A DNA stretch of 64,000 bases from Thermus caldilimi. GTDB lineage: Bacteria; Deinococcota; Deinococci; Deinococcales; Thermaceae. A model generated the notes under the pieces. It was not told where the DNA came from. It ran no database searches and saw nothing but the letters and a program-made list of their open reading frames with translations. Both the position numbers and the translations under genes were made by a program. The stretch lies in contig NZ_CP038452.1 of assembly GCF_004684245.1 (NCBI RefSeq), forward strand, positions 124,001-188,000, given 5' to 3'. Shown here piece by piece: positions 31,626 to 39,543 of the stretch; the first letter of the stretch is position 1; every line of letters begins with the position of its first letter.

Positions 31626-31687
31626 AAGGGGAGTATAGCCCTTGCCGGGTGTCCAAAACCCTCCTACCGCTCCAAGGCTATGCCTTT

Positions 31688-32449
31688 TCAGAACCTAGGG
31701 GGCCGCTTCTCAAAGAAGGCCCGGATGCCCTCCTTGAGGTCCCCTGTCTCCCGCACCCAGGCGTTGGCCAAGGCCGCCAGGCGGAAGCCGTCCTCCAGGC
31801 CCATCCCCGGGAGGGCCAAGAGGAGCTCCTTGCTGAGGCGCAAGGAGGTGGGGGCATTTTTGGCCAGCTCCTCCGCCAGGGCCAAAGCCTCCTCCAGAGC
31901 CTTGCCAGGAGGGGCCACGCGGTTCGCCAGCCCAAGAGCCTTGGCCTCCTCGGCCCCCATGAGCCTGCCCATGAGGAGGAGGTCCTTGGCCACCTTCTCC
32001 CCCACGGCCCGCACCAGGATCACCGAGACCAAGGCGGCCACAAAGCCGATCTTTACCTCGGTGTAGCCCAGCTTGGCCTCTTGGTCCATGACCACCAGGT
32101 CGCAGGCGGTGGCCAGGCCCGCTCCTCCCGCCACCGCCGGGCCGTTCACCGCCGCCACCGTGGGCTTAGGGAAGGTGTAGAGGCGGTGGAAGAGGCGCAT
32201 GAGGGAAAGGGAGTGGCGGTAGTTCTCCTCGGCTCCCAGCTCCGTCACCTTTTCCAAGAAGGCCAGGTCGGCCCCGGCGCTGAAGGCGCTTCCCCGGCCC
32301 GAAAGGACCAGGACCCGGGCCTCGGGATCTCTCTCCGCTTCCTCGAGGGCCTGCAAAAGCCCCTCCACCATCTCGGGGGAAAGGGGGTTTCGCCGTTCTG
32401 GATCGTTGAGGAAAACCCGATAGATCCGACCTTTCTCCAGCTGAACCAT
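31688..32449 (-). CDS. Enoyl-CoA hydratase/isomerase family protein
   Basis: 253 residues. Oxyanion-hole segments LSGRGSAFSAGADLAFLEKV (~60) and AAVNGPAVAGGAGLATACDL (~100), then the C-terminal helices of the crotonase fold. The hydratase catalytic Glu pair is not fully clear, so isomerase or other crotonase activity is possible. TACAAT (32456-32461, minus strand) ends 6 nt before the ATG, hence leaderless. Divergent from infC. Confidence 0.88.
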   Translation of the reverse strand: MVQLEKGRIYRVFLNDPERRNPLSPEMVEGLLQALEEAERDPEARVLVLSGRGSAFSAGADLAFLEKVTELGAEENYRHSLSLMRLFHRLYTFPKPTVAAVNGPAVAGGAGLATACDLVVMDQEAKLGYTEVKIGFVAALVSVILVRAVGEKVAKDLLLMGRLMGAEEAKALGLANRVAPPGKALEEALALAEELAKNAPTSLRLSKELLLALPGMGLEDGFRLAALANAWVRETGDLKEGIRAFFEKRPPRF

Positions 32450-32480
32450 GCCCCCATTGTAGGCGCTGGGGTTTTCCTGC

Positions 32481-32527
32481 TACACTCCCCTTAGCCCGCA
32501 AGCCATGCAGGGAGAGCCCGCGGGCTA
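32481..32527 (+). promoter_or_regulatory. infC promoter and leader hairpin next to the Shine-Dalgarno
   Basis: TACACT (32481-32486) is a likely -10. Downstream, TAGCCCGC (32492-32499) is perfectly complementary to GCGGGCTA (32520-32527), an 8-bp stem with a 20-nt loop. The 3' arm touches the Shine-Dalgarno AGGAGGTG (32527-32534), so folding would probably affect ribosome access. Confidence 0.6.
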
Positions 32528-32540
32528 GGAGGTGGTGTAG

Positions 32541-33056
32541 ATAAAGGAGTATCTGGTTAACGAACGCATTCGCGCACGGCAGGTGCGGGTCATCGGGGCC
32601 GATGGGCAGCAGCTGGGCATTATGGACACCCGGGAGGCCTTGCGCCTGGCCCAGGAGCAGGACCTGGATCTCGTGCTGGTGGGTCCCACCGCCGATCCGC
32701 CCGTGGCCCGCATCATGGACTACTCCAAGTGGCGCTACGAGCAGCAGGTGGCGGAGAAGGAGGCCCGCAAGAAGGCCAAGCGCACCGAGGTGAAGTCCAT
32801 CAAGTTCCGGGTCAAGATCGACGACCACGACTATCAGACCAAGCTGAACCATATCAAGCGCTTTTTGGCCGAAGGCCACAAGGTCAAGGTCACCATCATG
32901 TTCCGGGGAAGGGAGATGTCCCATCCCGAGCTAGGGGAGAGGCTTCTCGAGCGGGTGGCCGAGGACCTGAAGGGCCTGGCCGTGGTGGAGATGAAGCCCG
33001 AACTCTTGGGCCGGGATATGAACATGCTCCTGGCCCCGGCCAAGGTATCCGCCTAG
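32541..33056 (+). CDS. infC: Translation initiation factor IF-3, ATA start
   Basis: 171 residues, the T. thermophilus IF3 length. The N-domain begins KEYLVNERIRARQVRVIGADGQ and the C-domain carries KSIKFRVKIDDHDYQTKLNH. The codon at the conserved N-terminus is ATA (32541-32543), 6 nt after a perfect AGGAGGTG. No ATG, GTG or TTG gives the full N-domain: the first GTG (32583) would remove 14 conserved residues. IF3 genes are known to use rare starts (ATT in E. coli), because IF3 rejects non-canonical initiation and so limits its own synthesis. First gene of infC-rpmI-rplT. Confidence 0.93.
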   Translation: MKEYLVNERIRARQVRVIGADGQQLGIMDTREALRLAQEQDLDLVLVGPTADPPVARIMDYSKWRYEQQVAEKEARKKAKRTEVKSIKFRVKIDDHDYQTKLNHIKRFLAEGHKVKVTIMFRGREMSHPELGERLLERVAEDLKGLAVVEMKPELLGRDMNMLLAPAKVSA

Positions 33057-33127
33057 GCCAGCCCCGGAAGGGCTAAATGGCGTAAGCCTAGGTCAGCCCC
33101 ATGGGGGCTAAATGGCGAAAGCCTAGA
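33051..33127 (+). repeat. 35-nt tandem repeats between infC and rpmI
   Basis: GCCTAGG/GCCTAGA recurs at 33051, 33086 and 33121, a period of exactly 35 nt, giving two full units and the start of a third. Each unit holds AGCCCC..GGGGCT (loop varies, stem kept) followed by GGCTAAATGGCG(T/A)AAGCC, so two competing hairpins are possible. It begins at the infC stop codon. It may be an autoregulatory element for L20/L35 or simply a duplicated spacer. Confidence 0.6.
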
Positions 33128-33146
33128 CCTTTTCGTTTCCCTTTGG

Positions 33147-33152
33147 TATAGT
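33147..33152 (+). promoter_or_regulatory. Internal -10 box (TATAGT) upstream of rpmI
   Basis: TATAGT lies 65 nt before the rpmI ATG, just after the tandem repeats, so rpmI-rplT may have its own promoter besides infC read-through. No convincing -35 hexamer is seen. Confidence 0.45.
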
Positions 33153-33216
33153 GTGAGGGCTTTGGGGAGCCTGCAAGACCCCCTGTGGGGCGCTTCCCAG
33201 GGCTTGGAGGAAGGGT

Positions 33217-33414
33217 ATGCCGAAGATGAAGACCCACAAGGGCGCCAAGAAGCGGGTGAAGGTGACCGCTTCGGGCAAGGTGATGGCCATGAAGACGGGA
33301 AAGCGGCACCTCAACTGGCACAAGTCCGGGAAGGTCATCCGCCAGAAGGGGCGGAGGTTCGCCCTGGCCCAGGCGGAGGCGGAGCGGGTAAAGCTCCTTC
33401 TGCCCTACGAGTGA
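33217..33414 (+). CDS. rpmI: 50S ribosomal protein L35
   Basis: 65 residues, Lys/Arg-rich: [20 protein letters not shown] at the start and [19 protein letters not shown] in the middle, with normal family length. GGAGGAAGG precedes the ATG. Sits between infC and rplT as in most bacteria. Confidence 0.97.
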   Translation: MPKMKTHKGAKKRVKVTASGKVMAMKTGKRHLNWHKSGKVIRQKGRRFALAQAEAERVKLLLPYE

Positions 33415-33425
33415 GGAGGTAGAGG

Positions 33426-33782
33426 ATGCCGCGCGCCAAAACCGGTGTCGTTCGCCGCAGGAAGCACAAGAAGATCCTTAAGCTGGCCAAGGGCTACTGG
33501 GGCCTTCGCTCCAAGAGCGTCCGCAAGGCCCGGGAAACCCTCTTCGCCGCGGGCAACTACGCTTATGCCCACCGCAAGCGCAAGAAGCGGGATTTCCGCA
33601 AGCTCTGGATCGTGCGCATTAATGCCGCCTGCCGCCAGCACGGCCTAAACTACTCCAGCTTTATCCACGGCCTGAAGCGGGCGGGGGTGGAGCTGGACCG
33701 CAAGGTGCTGGCCGATTTGGCGGTGCGGGAGCCCCGGGCCTTTGCCGAGCTGGTGGAGAAGGCCAAGGCAGCCCGCGCCTAA
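33426..33782 (+). CDS. rplT: 50S ribosomal protein L20
   Basis: 118 residues: [20 protein letters not shown], then [20 protein letters not shown] and [21 protein letters not shown]20 is an early assembly protein and, where studied, represses its own operon by binding mRNA that mimics its 23S site. A strong GAGGAGGT ribosome site lies upstream; it follows rpmI by 11 nt. Confidence 0.98.
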   Translation: MPRAKTGVVRRRKHKKILKLAKGYWGLRSKSVRKARETLFAAGNYAYAHRKRKKRDFRKLWIVRINAACRQHGLNYSSFIHGLKRAGVELDRKVLADLAVREPRAFAELVEKAKAARA

Positions 33783-33800
33783 GGCATTGTTTCCCGTGAT

Positions 33801-33844
33801 CCGCCGTCCGGATCCCGTCCCGATCTGGCGGCGGGTTTCCTTTT
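33801..33844 (+). terminator. Possible terminator after rplT
   Basis: CCGCCG (33801-33806) can pair with CGGCGG (33829-33834) over a GC-rich loop, followed by GTTTCCTTTT. The stem is short for its 22-nt loop, and an alternative GATCC/GGATC pairing exists, so strength is uncertain. Confidence 0.4.
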
Positions 33845-33850
33845 GTGAGC

Positions 33851-34315
33851 ATGCCTCCTGAACTCTACGTGGTCCTGGTGGCCGCCCTGCCGGTGGTGGA
33901 GCTGAGGGGAGCCATTCCCCTGGGGGTGGCCCTGGGGCTTTCCCCAGGAGAGGCTTTCCTGCTGGCCCTCTTGGGCAACCTGCTGGTGGCCCCGGTGGCC
34001 CTCTTCCTTTTGCCTTGGGCGGTGGCGCTTTTGATCCGGGTGCCCTTCCTGGCCAAACTCTGGGCGGCCCTCGAGGCCCGGGTGCGCCTTAAGGGGGAAG
34101 AGCAGGTGCAGCGCCTGGGGGCCCTGGGCCTTTTCCTCTTCGTGGCCGTGCCCTTGCCGGGCACCGGGGCCTGGAGCGGGGCGGTGCTGGCGGTGGTCTT
34201 GGGTCTAAAAAGGCGCTACGCCCTCCTGGCCATCTCCCTGGGGGTGCTGGCTGCCGGGCTTATCGTTTTCCTCCTTACGGGTGGGGCGGTGGCCGGGCTA
34301 AACTACCTGCGATGA
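33851..34315 (+). CDS. Small multidrug export-family (COG2426) membrane protein
   Basis: 154 residues, about four transmembrane helices. VAALPVVELRGAIPLGVALG near the start is the signature of PF06695 proteins, with PLPGTGAWSGAVLAVVLGLKRR near residue 100. The family name implies drug export but evidence is thin; homology to DedA-like membrane proteins is possible. ATG 33851 chosen; GTG 33845 also possible, neither with a Shine-Dalgarno. The stop overlaps the next ATG by 4 nt, so this gene is coupled to the PlsY-AAR fusion. Confidence 0.78.
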   Translation: MPPELYVVLVAALPVVELRGAIPLGVALGLSPGEAFLLALLGNLLVAPVALFLLPWAVALLIRVPFLAKLWAALEARVRLKGEEQVQRLGALGLFLFVAVPLPGTGAWSGAVLAVVLGLKRRYALLAISLGVLAAGLIVFLLTGGAVAGLNYLR

Positions 34316-35973
34316 TGTTCGTCCTTTTGCCCCTTTCCTATGCCCTGGGCGCCTTGCCCTTGGGGTACTGGCTGGCCAGGCGGCGGGGGGTGGACTTGCG
34401 CACGGCAAGCCCCTACGCCCTGGGCTTGGAAACCGCCCTGAAGCGGCTGGGCTTGGGACTCACCCTCTTGACCTTTCTCCTGGACTTCCTCAAGGGGTAC
34501 CTGCCCCTGGCCTTGGGCCGGGCCTTGGGCCTTGGTTTTCCGGAGCTTTTGGCCCTGGGGGTGGCGGTTTACCTGGGCCACCTTTATCCCCTCTTCTTCC
34601 GCGATCCCTGGCCCCTCCGGGCTAAGGGGGCGGGGGTGCTCCTCGGGATCCTGGCGGGTTTACCTTTGGCTCCGGCCCTAGGGATGGTGCCCGTGGCCCT
34701 GGCCCTCGCCCTCTACGCCCTCACGGGGTACGCCTCCTTGGGGGCCCTGGGGCTTCCCCTGGGCCTCTTTGGGGTCGCCCTCTTCGGCGGGTTTGGACTT
34801 CAGGAGAAGCTTCTTTCCGGCCTCCTCTTCCTCCTCGCCCTTTGGCGCTACAAGGAGAACCTGGGCCGTATCCTGGAAGGCACCGAGCCCAGGCTCGGTA
34901 ACCCCATGCCCTTGCCCTCGGAAAGGCAGGTGGTCTGCGCCTTCCTCATCCATCCCCTTACGGTGGAGGATTTCTGGCAAAGCCCCCGCTTCCGCTGGGC
35001 CCGTCCTCTGGTGCGCCTGGGGCTTTTGCGGCAGGCCTGGATGGAACGTTTGGCGGAGCTTTTCCGCCCCATGAAGGTGGGGGAGGTGAGGGGAGTGAGG
35101 ACGGCGGATGGCCGGGAGGTTCTGTGCCACCTCATCTCCGCTCCCCTTCTGCCCCACCAGATCAAGGCTAAGCCGGAGCTGGCGGTAAGGCGGGCCATCC
35201 AAGGGGCCAGGCTCGCCAAGGAGCTTGGGGCCACGGTGGTGGGCCTGGGAGCCTTCTGGAGCGTGGTGGGGGAGAAGGGCAAAAGGGTACAGGAGGCGGT
35301 GCCGGGTATAGAGGTGACGAACGGGGGGGCCTACACCGCGGGCACCGTCAAAGCCGCCATCCCCGGTATCCTGGCCCACTTTGCCCAAGGCGGCAAGGAA
35401 CTGGGAAACACCACGGCGGCGGTGGTGGGGGCGAACGGGGTGGTGGCCTTCGGCATCGCCCGACAGATCGCCCCTCTGGTGGGCAGGCTCATCCTGGTGG
35501 GCCGGGACCGGGAGCGCCTGGAGAAGTCAGCGGAAAGCCTTCGGAAAAACCTGGAGCGAAAGGGGAAAGCGCCTGAGATCCAGGTGACCACCGAGGTGAC
35601 CGCCATTCGGGAGGCGGATTTGGTCTTCACCGCCACCAGCGATCCGAACCCGGTGATCTACCCTGAACACGTGAAGCCAGGGGCCTGGATCTATGACGAG
35701 GGCGTGCCCCCCGACGTGCATCCTTCGGTTAAAAAGGTACCTGGGGTCAGGGTCATCCCCGGGGGTGTGGTGCGGCTTCCCGGGAGGGCCAAGGCTACCC
35801 TAGACCTTCACTTCGGTTCCCCCGACCAGGTGCCCGCCTGCTTGGCCGAGACCATGATTCTGGCGGCGGAGGAGGCCTTTGATCGCAAGAGCCTGGGGGG
35901 CGAGGTGAAGGCGGAGAACATCCAGTTCTTCGTGGAGCGGGCCGAGGCCTTGGGATTTAAGGTGGTGGAGTGA
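34312..35973 (+). CDS. Fusion: PlsY-like membrane domain + acyl-ACP-reductase-like (AAR) domain
   Basis: 553 residues. Residues 1-200 are a membrane domain like PlsY acyltransferase: YALGALPLGYWLARRRGVDL matches motif 1 and YLGHLYPLFF the later GHN-type motif, but the GSGNIGATN and GGKGVAT motifs are degraded (ASPYALGLETA, LRAKGAGVL). Residues ~205-553 resemble cyanobacterial long-chain acyl-ACP reductase: start FLIHPLT, HQIKAKPELAVRRAIQGA, LGAFWSVV, NAD(P)H site VVGANGVVAFGIA (~371), and PACLAETMIL with Cys510 at the AAR catalytic cysteine. Predicted to reduce acyl-ACP/CoA to aldehyde at the membrane. Between a membrane protein and mqnB, overlapping both. Function is inference. Confidence 0.8.
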   Translation: MMFVLLPLSYALGALPLGYWLARRRGVDLRTASPYALGLETALKRLGLGLTLLTFLLDFLKGYLPLALGRALGLGFPELLALGVAVYLGHLYPLFFRDPWPLRAKGAGVLLGILAGLPLAPALGMVPVALALALYALTGYASLGALGLPLGLFGVALFGGFGLQEKLLSGLLFLLALWRYKENLGRILEGTEPRLGNPMPLPSERQVVCAFLIHPLTVEDFWQSPRFRWARPLVRLGLLRQAWMERLAELFRPMKVGEVRGVRTADGREVLCHLISAPLLPHQIKAKPELAVRRAIQGARLAKELGATVVGLGAFWSVVGEKGKRVQEAVPGIEVTNGGAYTAGTVKAAIPGILAHFAQGGKELGNTTAAVVGANGVVAFGIARQIAPLVGRLILVGRDRERLEKSAESLRKNLERKGKAPEIQVTTEVTAIREADLVFTATSDPNPVIYPEHVKPGAWIYDEGVPPDVHPSVKKVPGVRVIPGGVVRLPGRAKATLDLHFGSPDQVPACLAETMILAAEEAFDRKSLGGEVKAENIQFFVERAEALGFKVVE

Positions 35974-36626
35974 TGTGGCTCCTCCTTTCCCCCACGCCCC
36001 TCGAGGCCCCCTTCCTCCAGGGGGAGCCCTTTACCTTCCTTGAAAGGAAGGGGCTTAGGGGAGAGGGGTTTGTCTGGCTGGAAACCGGTATCGGCAAGGT
36101 GAACGCGGCCCTCACCCTGGCGGCCTGGGCCAGCCAAAACCCGGTGGAGAAAGCCTTGCTTTTTGGCATCGCCGGGGCTTACCCGGGCTCGGGTCTGGCC
36201 CTAGGGGAGGCCGTCTTGGTGGGGGAGGAGGTGGAGGCGGACCTGGGGCTTCGCGGGGGGCTTGAGCCCCTGGGGTTCCCCGCTCTGGTCCTCCAGGGAA
36301 AGACCTTCTACAACCGCTTTCCCCTTGATCCGGGCCTCACGGGGGAGATGGCCCAGGCCCTGGGCTTTAAGGTGGCGGTGGGCCTCACCCGGGATCTGGT
36401 CACGGAAAGCCCGGAGGAGGCGGAGGCCCTGGCCTCCCGTTGGGGGGCCCAGGTGGAGAGCATGGAGGGGGCGGCCTTCGCCCGGGCCTGCCTGGCCCTG
36501 GGGGTGCGGGGGGCGGAGCTCAGGGCCATTTCCAACCCCGCCGGGGCGCGGGACAAGGGGGCCTGGCGGGTGCGAGAGGCGGTGGAGGCCTTGGAGGAGG
36601 CGGTAAGGCGAATCCTAAAAACATAG
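35973..36626 (+). CDS. mqnB: Futalosine hydrolase (menaquinone biosynthesis)
   Basis: 217 residues, PNP/MTAN nucleosidase fold. LETGIGKVNAALTLA near residue 35, GIAGAYPGSGLALGEAVLV, and the purine-site motif QVESMEGAAFARAC near residue 165 are diagnostic. It removes the base from futalosine in the futalosine menaquinone pathway that Thermus uses. ATG 35973 overlaps the fusion gene stop; GTG 35970 is an alternative. Its stop is the first base of the terminator stem. Confidence 0.87.
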   Translation: MWLLLSPTPLEAPFLQGEPFTFLERKGLRGEGFVWLETGIGKVNAALTLAAWASQNPVEKALLFGIAGAYPGSGLALGEAVLVGEEVEADLGLRGGLEPLGFPALVLQGKTFYNRFPLDPGLTGEMAQALGFKVAVGLTRDLVTESPEEAEALASRWGAQVESMEGAAFARACLALGVRGAELRAISNPAGARDKGAWRVREAVEALEEAVRRILKT

Positions 36627-36648
36627 CCCGGGGCCAAGGGCCCCGGGC
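36626..36648. terminator. Bidirectional terminator between mqnB and sodA
   Basis: A perfect 10-bp stem GCCCGGGGCC / GGCCCCGGGC with a 3-nt loop, beginning at the last base of the mqnB stop and ending 15 nt from the convergent sodA stop. No long T tract, but the stem is very strong. Confidence 0.75.
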
Positions 36649-36662
36649 CAAGACGGCGAGGT

Positions 36663-37277
36663 TTAGCCCCGCTTGTAGATTTCTTCCGCCTTGTCCCAGT
36701 TGATCACGTTCCAAATGGCCTGCAGGTAGTCGGCCCGGCGGTTTTGGTACTTGAGGTAGTAGGCGTGCTCCCAGACGTCGATGCCCACGATGGGGGTGAA
36801 CCCCTCCATGATGGGGTTGTCCTGGTTGGGGGTGGAGATGACGTGGAGCTTGCCGAAGGGATCCTTGACCAGCCAGGCCCAGCCGGAGCCGAAGCGGGCC
36901 ATGGCCGCCTGGGTGAGCTTTTCCTTTAGGGCTTGGAAGCCGCCAAACTGCTCGTCGATGGCCTTTTTTAGCTCCCCTACGGGCTCCTTGGCCCCCCCAG
37001 GGGTGAGGAGTTCCCAGAAGAGGCTGTGGTTCAGGTGCCCGCCCCCGTTGTTGCGCACCGCGGTCTGGATGTCCGCGGGCAGGGCGGCCAGGTGACGGAG
37101 CAGGGTCTCCACTTCGGCCCCGTGCAGGTAGGGGTACTTCTCCAAGGCAGCGTTGAGGTTAGCCACGTAGCCCCCATGGTGCTTCTGGTGGTGGATCTCC
37201 ATGGTCTTGGCGTCGATGTGGGGCTCGAGGGCCTCGTACGGGTAACCCAGTTCCGGTAGCTTAAACGGATACGGCAT
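36663..37277 (-). CDS. sodA: Superoxide dismutase (Mn type)
   Basis: 204 residues, the T. thermophilus MnSOD size. Metal ligands are recognisable: His in [12 protein letters not shown] (~28), His in [10 protein letters not shown] (~83), and Asp/His in [14 protein letters not shown] (~165-170). Gly in GGGHLNHS favours Mn over Fe. It has GGGAGGTGAGGT as ribosome site and TATAGT (37297-37302, minus strand) as -10, just downstream of the fumC terminator, so it has its own promoter. Confidence 0.97.
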   Translation of the reverse strand: MPYPFKLPELGYPYEALEPHIDAKTMEIHHQKHHGGYVANLNAALEKYPYLHGAEVETLLRHLAALPADIQTAVRNNGGGHLNHSLFWELLTPGGAKEPVGELKKAIDEQFGGFQALKEKLTQAAMARFGSGWAWLVKDPFGKLHVISTPNQDNPIMEGFTPIVGIDVWEHAYYLKYQNRRADYLQAIWNVINWDKAEEIYKRG

Positions 37278-37307
37278 ACCTCACCTCCCAAACCTCACTA
37301 TAGTAGT

Positions 37308-37329
37308 GCCCACCCCAAGCGGGGTGGGC
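37308..37329 (-). terminator. fumC terminator hairpin
   Basis: A 9-bp stem GCCCACCCC / GGGGTGGGC with a 4-nt loop lies between the fumC stop and the sodA promoter. No T tract follows on the minus strand (ACTACTATAG), so it depends on stem strength. Confidence 0.65.
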
Positions 37330-37345
37330 GTTCTCACAAATGACC

Positions 37346-38743
37346 TCAAGCCTCATGAGGTTTGGCCAGCCTCACGGGAACTACGATGCGGTCAAACTCC
37401 TCCTCCGTGAGGTAACCCAGCTCTAGGGCAGCTTGCTTCAGGGTCTTCTTTTCCTTTATAGCCTTCTTCACAATTTCCGCCGCCTTGTCGTAGCCGATGG
37501 CCTTGTTCAAGGCGGTGGCCAGCATGGGGTTTTTCTGGAGGTGTTCCTCTATTCGCTCCAGGTTGGGCTCGATGCCTTTAGCCAGGTTCTCGTTGAAGGA
37601 CTCCATGGCGTCGGCCAGGAGTTTGATGGACTCGAGGGCGGCATCCACCATCACCGGCTTGTAGACGTTGAGCTGGAAGTTCCCCTGGCTTCCGGCGAAG
37701 GCCACCGTGTGGTCGTTGCCGAAGACCCGCACCACCACCATGGTGAGGGCCTCCACCTGGGTGGGGTTCACCTTGCCGGGCATGATGGAGCTTCCGGGTT
37801 CGTTGGCAGGGATGAAGATCTCCCCGATGCCCCCGTAGGGCCCGGAGGCCAGCCAGCGGATGTCGTTGCCGATCTTCATGAGGGCCCCGGCCAAGGTCCT
37901 GAGGGCCCCCATAAGGTGCACCAGCTCGTCGTGGGCGGCCAAGGCGGCGAAGCGGTTTTCCGCCACCCGGAAGGGGAGGCCCGTTTCCTCGGCCAGGTAC
38001 TGGGCCACCAGCTCACCAAAATGGGGATGGGCGTTCAGGCCCGTGCCCACCGCCGTGCCCCCAATGGCCAGGTTATAAAGTCCTTTTTCCGCCTCCTTGA
38101 CCATGGCCAGGGTGTTCTTGAGCTGGGCCGCCCAGCTCCCCACCTCCTGCCCCAGGGTGATGGGCACCGCGTCCATGAGGTGGGTGCGGCCCACCTTCAC
38201 GATGCCGTCAAAGGCCTTGGCCTTTTCCTCAAAGGTGGCGATGAGGGCCTCCGTTGCCGGGTAAAACCTCTGGTGGAGGGCCAAAGCCACGGCCACGTAC
38301 ATGGCGGTGGGGAAGGTGTCGTTAGAACTCTGGCCCCGGTTCACGTGATCGTTGGGGTGAACGTACTTGGAGCCCAGGGGCTTCCCCAGAAGCTCCGAGG
38401 CCCGGTTGGCGATGACCTCGTTCACGTTCATGTTGGTCTGGGTGCCGCTTCCCGTCTGGAAGACCACCAGGGGGAAGTGGTCGTCCAGCTTCCCCTGGAT
38501 GACCTCCTCCGCCGCCTGGATGATGGCCCTCGCGATTTCCTCGGGAAGTTCCCCCAGTTCTAAGTTGGCTCTGGCCGCCGCTTTCTTCAGCATCCCGTAG
38601 GCGCGGATCACCTCCAGGGGCATGCGGAAGCGAAAGGCCCCTATTTTGAAGTGCTCGAGGGAGCGCTGGGTCTGGGCACCCCAGTAGCGGTCCGCTGGTA
38701 CCTTGACCTCGCCCATGGTGTCCCGCTCAATCCGGTATTCCAT
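37346..38743 (-). CDS. fumC: Fumarate hydratase class II
   Basis: 465 residues, oxygen-stable class. Signature [13 protein letters not shown] near residue 318, and [13 protein letters not shown] and [16 protein letters not shown] in the active-site regions. TCA-cycle hydration of fumarate to malate. GGAGGTG lies ahead of the ATG. It follows terC by 20 nt, with a TAAAAT box in that gap, so it may have both read-through and its own promoter. Confidence 0.97.
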   Translation of the reverse strand: MEYRIERDTMGEVKVPADRYWGAQTQRSLEHFKIGAFRFRMPLEVIRAYGMLKKAAARANLELGELPEEIARAIIQAAEEVIQGKLDDHFPLVVFQTGSGTQTNMNVNEVIANRASELLGKPLGSKYVHPNDHVNRGQSSNDTFPTAMYVAVALALHQRFYPATEALIATFEEKAKAFDGIVKVGRTHLMDAVPITLGQEVGSWAAQLKNTLAMVKEAEKGLYNLAIGGTAVGTGLNAHPHFGELVAQYLAEETGLPFRVAENRFAALAAHDELVHLMGALRTLAGALMKIGNDIRWLASGPYGGIGEIFIPANEPGSSIMPGKVNPTQVEALTMVVVRVFGNDHTVAFAGSQGNFQLNVYKPVMVDAALESIKLLADAMESFNENLAKGIEPNLERIEEHLQKNPMLATALNKAIGYDKAAEIVKKAIKEKKTLKQAALELGYLTEEEFDRIVVPVRLAKPHEA

Positions 38744-38763
38744 AAGGCACCTCCAGCTCGATT

Positions 38764-39507
38764 TTACGCTTCCTCCTCGTAGGGCTCGTGGAGCTTGACG
38801 GGTTTCCCCCTAAGCCCTGCACGAAGGTTCAGCCACTCCACCAGCACGGCGAAGCCCATGGCGAAGTAGATGTACCCCTTGGGGATGTGCACCCCCGTGC
38901 CCTCGGCCACCAGGGTGAAGCCGATGAGGAGAAGGAAGGCGAGGGCCAGCATTTTCACCGTGGGGTGACGGTTCACGAAGGCGTAGATGCCCTTGGAGGC
39001 CAGGAGCATCACCGCCACCGAGGTGAGGATGGCCGCCACCATCACCGGCACATGGGGGGTGAGGCCCACGGCGGTGATGACGGAGTCTATGGAGAAAACG
39101 ATATCCAGAAGAAGCACCTGCCCGATCACTGCGGCGAAGGAGGGGGCCACCCTTTTGATGGCGTGGCCCGGTTCTCCTTCCAGCTTCTCGTGGATTTCCC
39201 GCACCGACTTGTAGAGGAGGAAAAGCCCTCCGGCGATCAGCACCAGGTCCTTTCCGGTAACCTCGTGGCCCAAGAGGGCGAAGAGGGGCTTTTTCAGGGC
39301 CATGATCCAGGCGATGGAAAGGAGAAAGAGGATCCGGGTAACCGCCGCCAGGGAGATGCCCACCACGCGGGCTCGGTCCTGCTCTTCCTGCGGCAGCTTG
39401 GAGGCCAGGATGCTGATGAAAATCACGTTGTCCACGCCCAGGACCACTTCCAGCACCGTGAGGGTGAGGAAGGCCACCCAGACCTCGGGGCTTGTGAGCC
39501 ATTCCAC
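38764..39507 (-). CDS. TerC-family integral membrane protein
   Basis: 247 residues, about seven transmembrane helices. Two family motifs with membrane-buried acidic residues: [17 protein letters not shown] (~18) and [17 protein letters not shown] (~130). TerC/YkoY proteins are linked to Mn efflux and metalation of exported proteins; the nearby MnSOD makes that attractive but unproven. GTG 39507 ([10 protein letters not shown]) lies 7 nt after a TAGACT box (39515-39520, minus strand), leaderless. Divergent from ypdA. Confidence 0.88.
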   Translation of the reverse strand: MEWLTSPEVWVAFLTLTVLEVVLGVDNVIFISILASKLPQEEQDRARVVGISLAAVTRILFLLSIAWIMALKKPLFALLGHEVTGKDLVLIAGGLFLLYKSVREIHEKLEGEPGHAIKRVAPSFAAVIGQVLLLDIVFSIDSVITAVGLTPHVPVMVAAILTSVAVMLLASKGIYAFVNRHPTVKMLALAFLLLIGFTLVAEGTGVHIPKGYIYFAMGFAVLVEWLNLRAGLRGKPVKLHEPYEEEA

Positions 39508-39543
39508 GGGAGAAAGTCTACAAGGTCCTTTAAACTCAGGGGC

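Noticed and set aside
38788-39543. N-terminal extension of ypdA through the terC region
   Set aside because: The extension is antisense to terC, and the FAD motif sits right after ATG 39544, which has its own -10 box.
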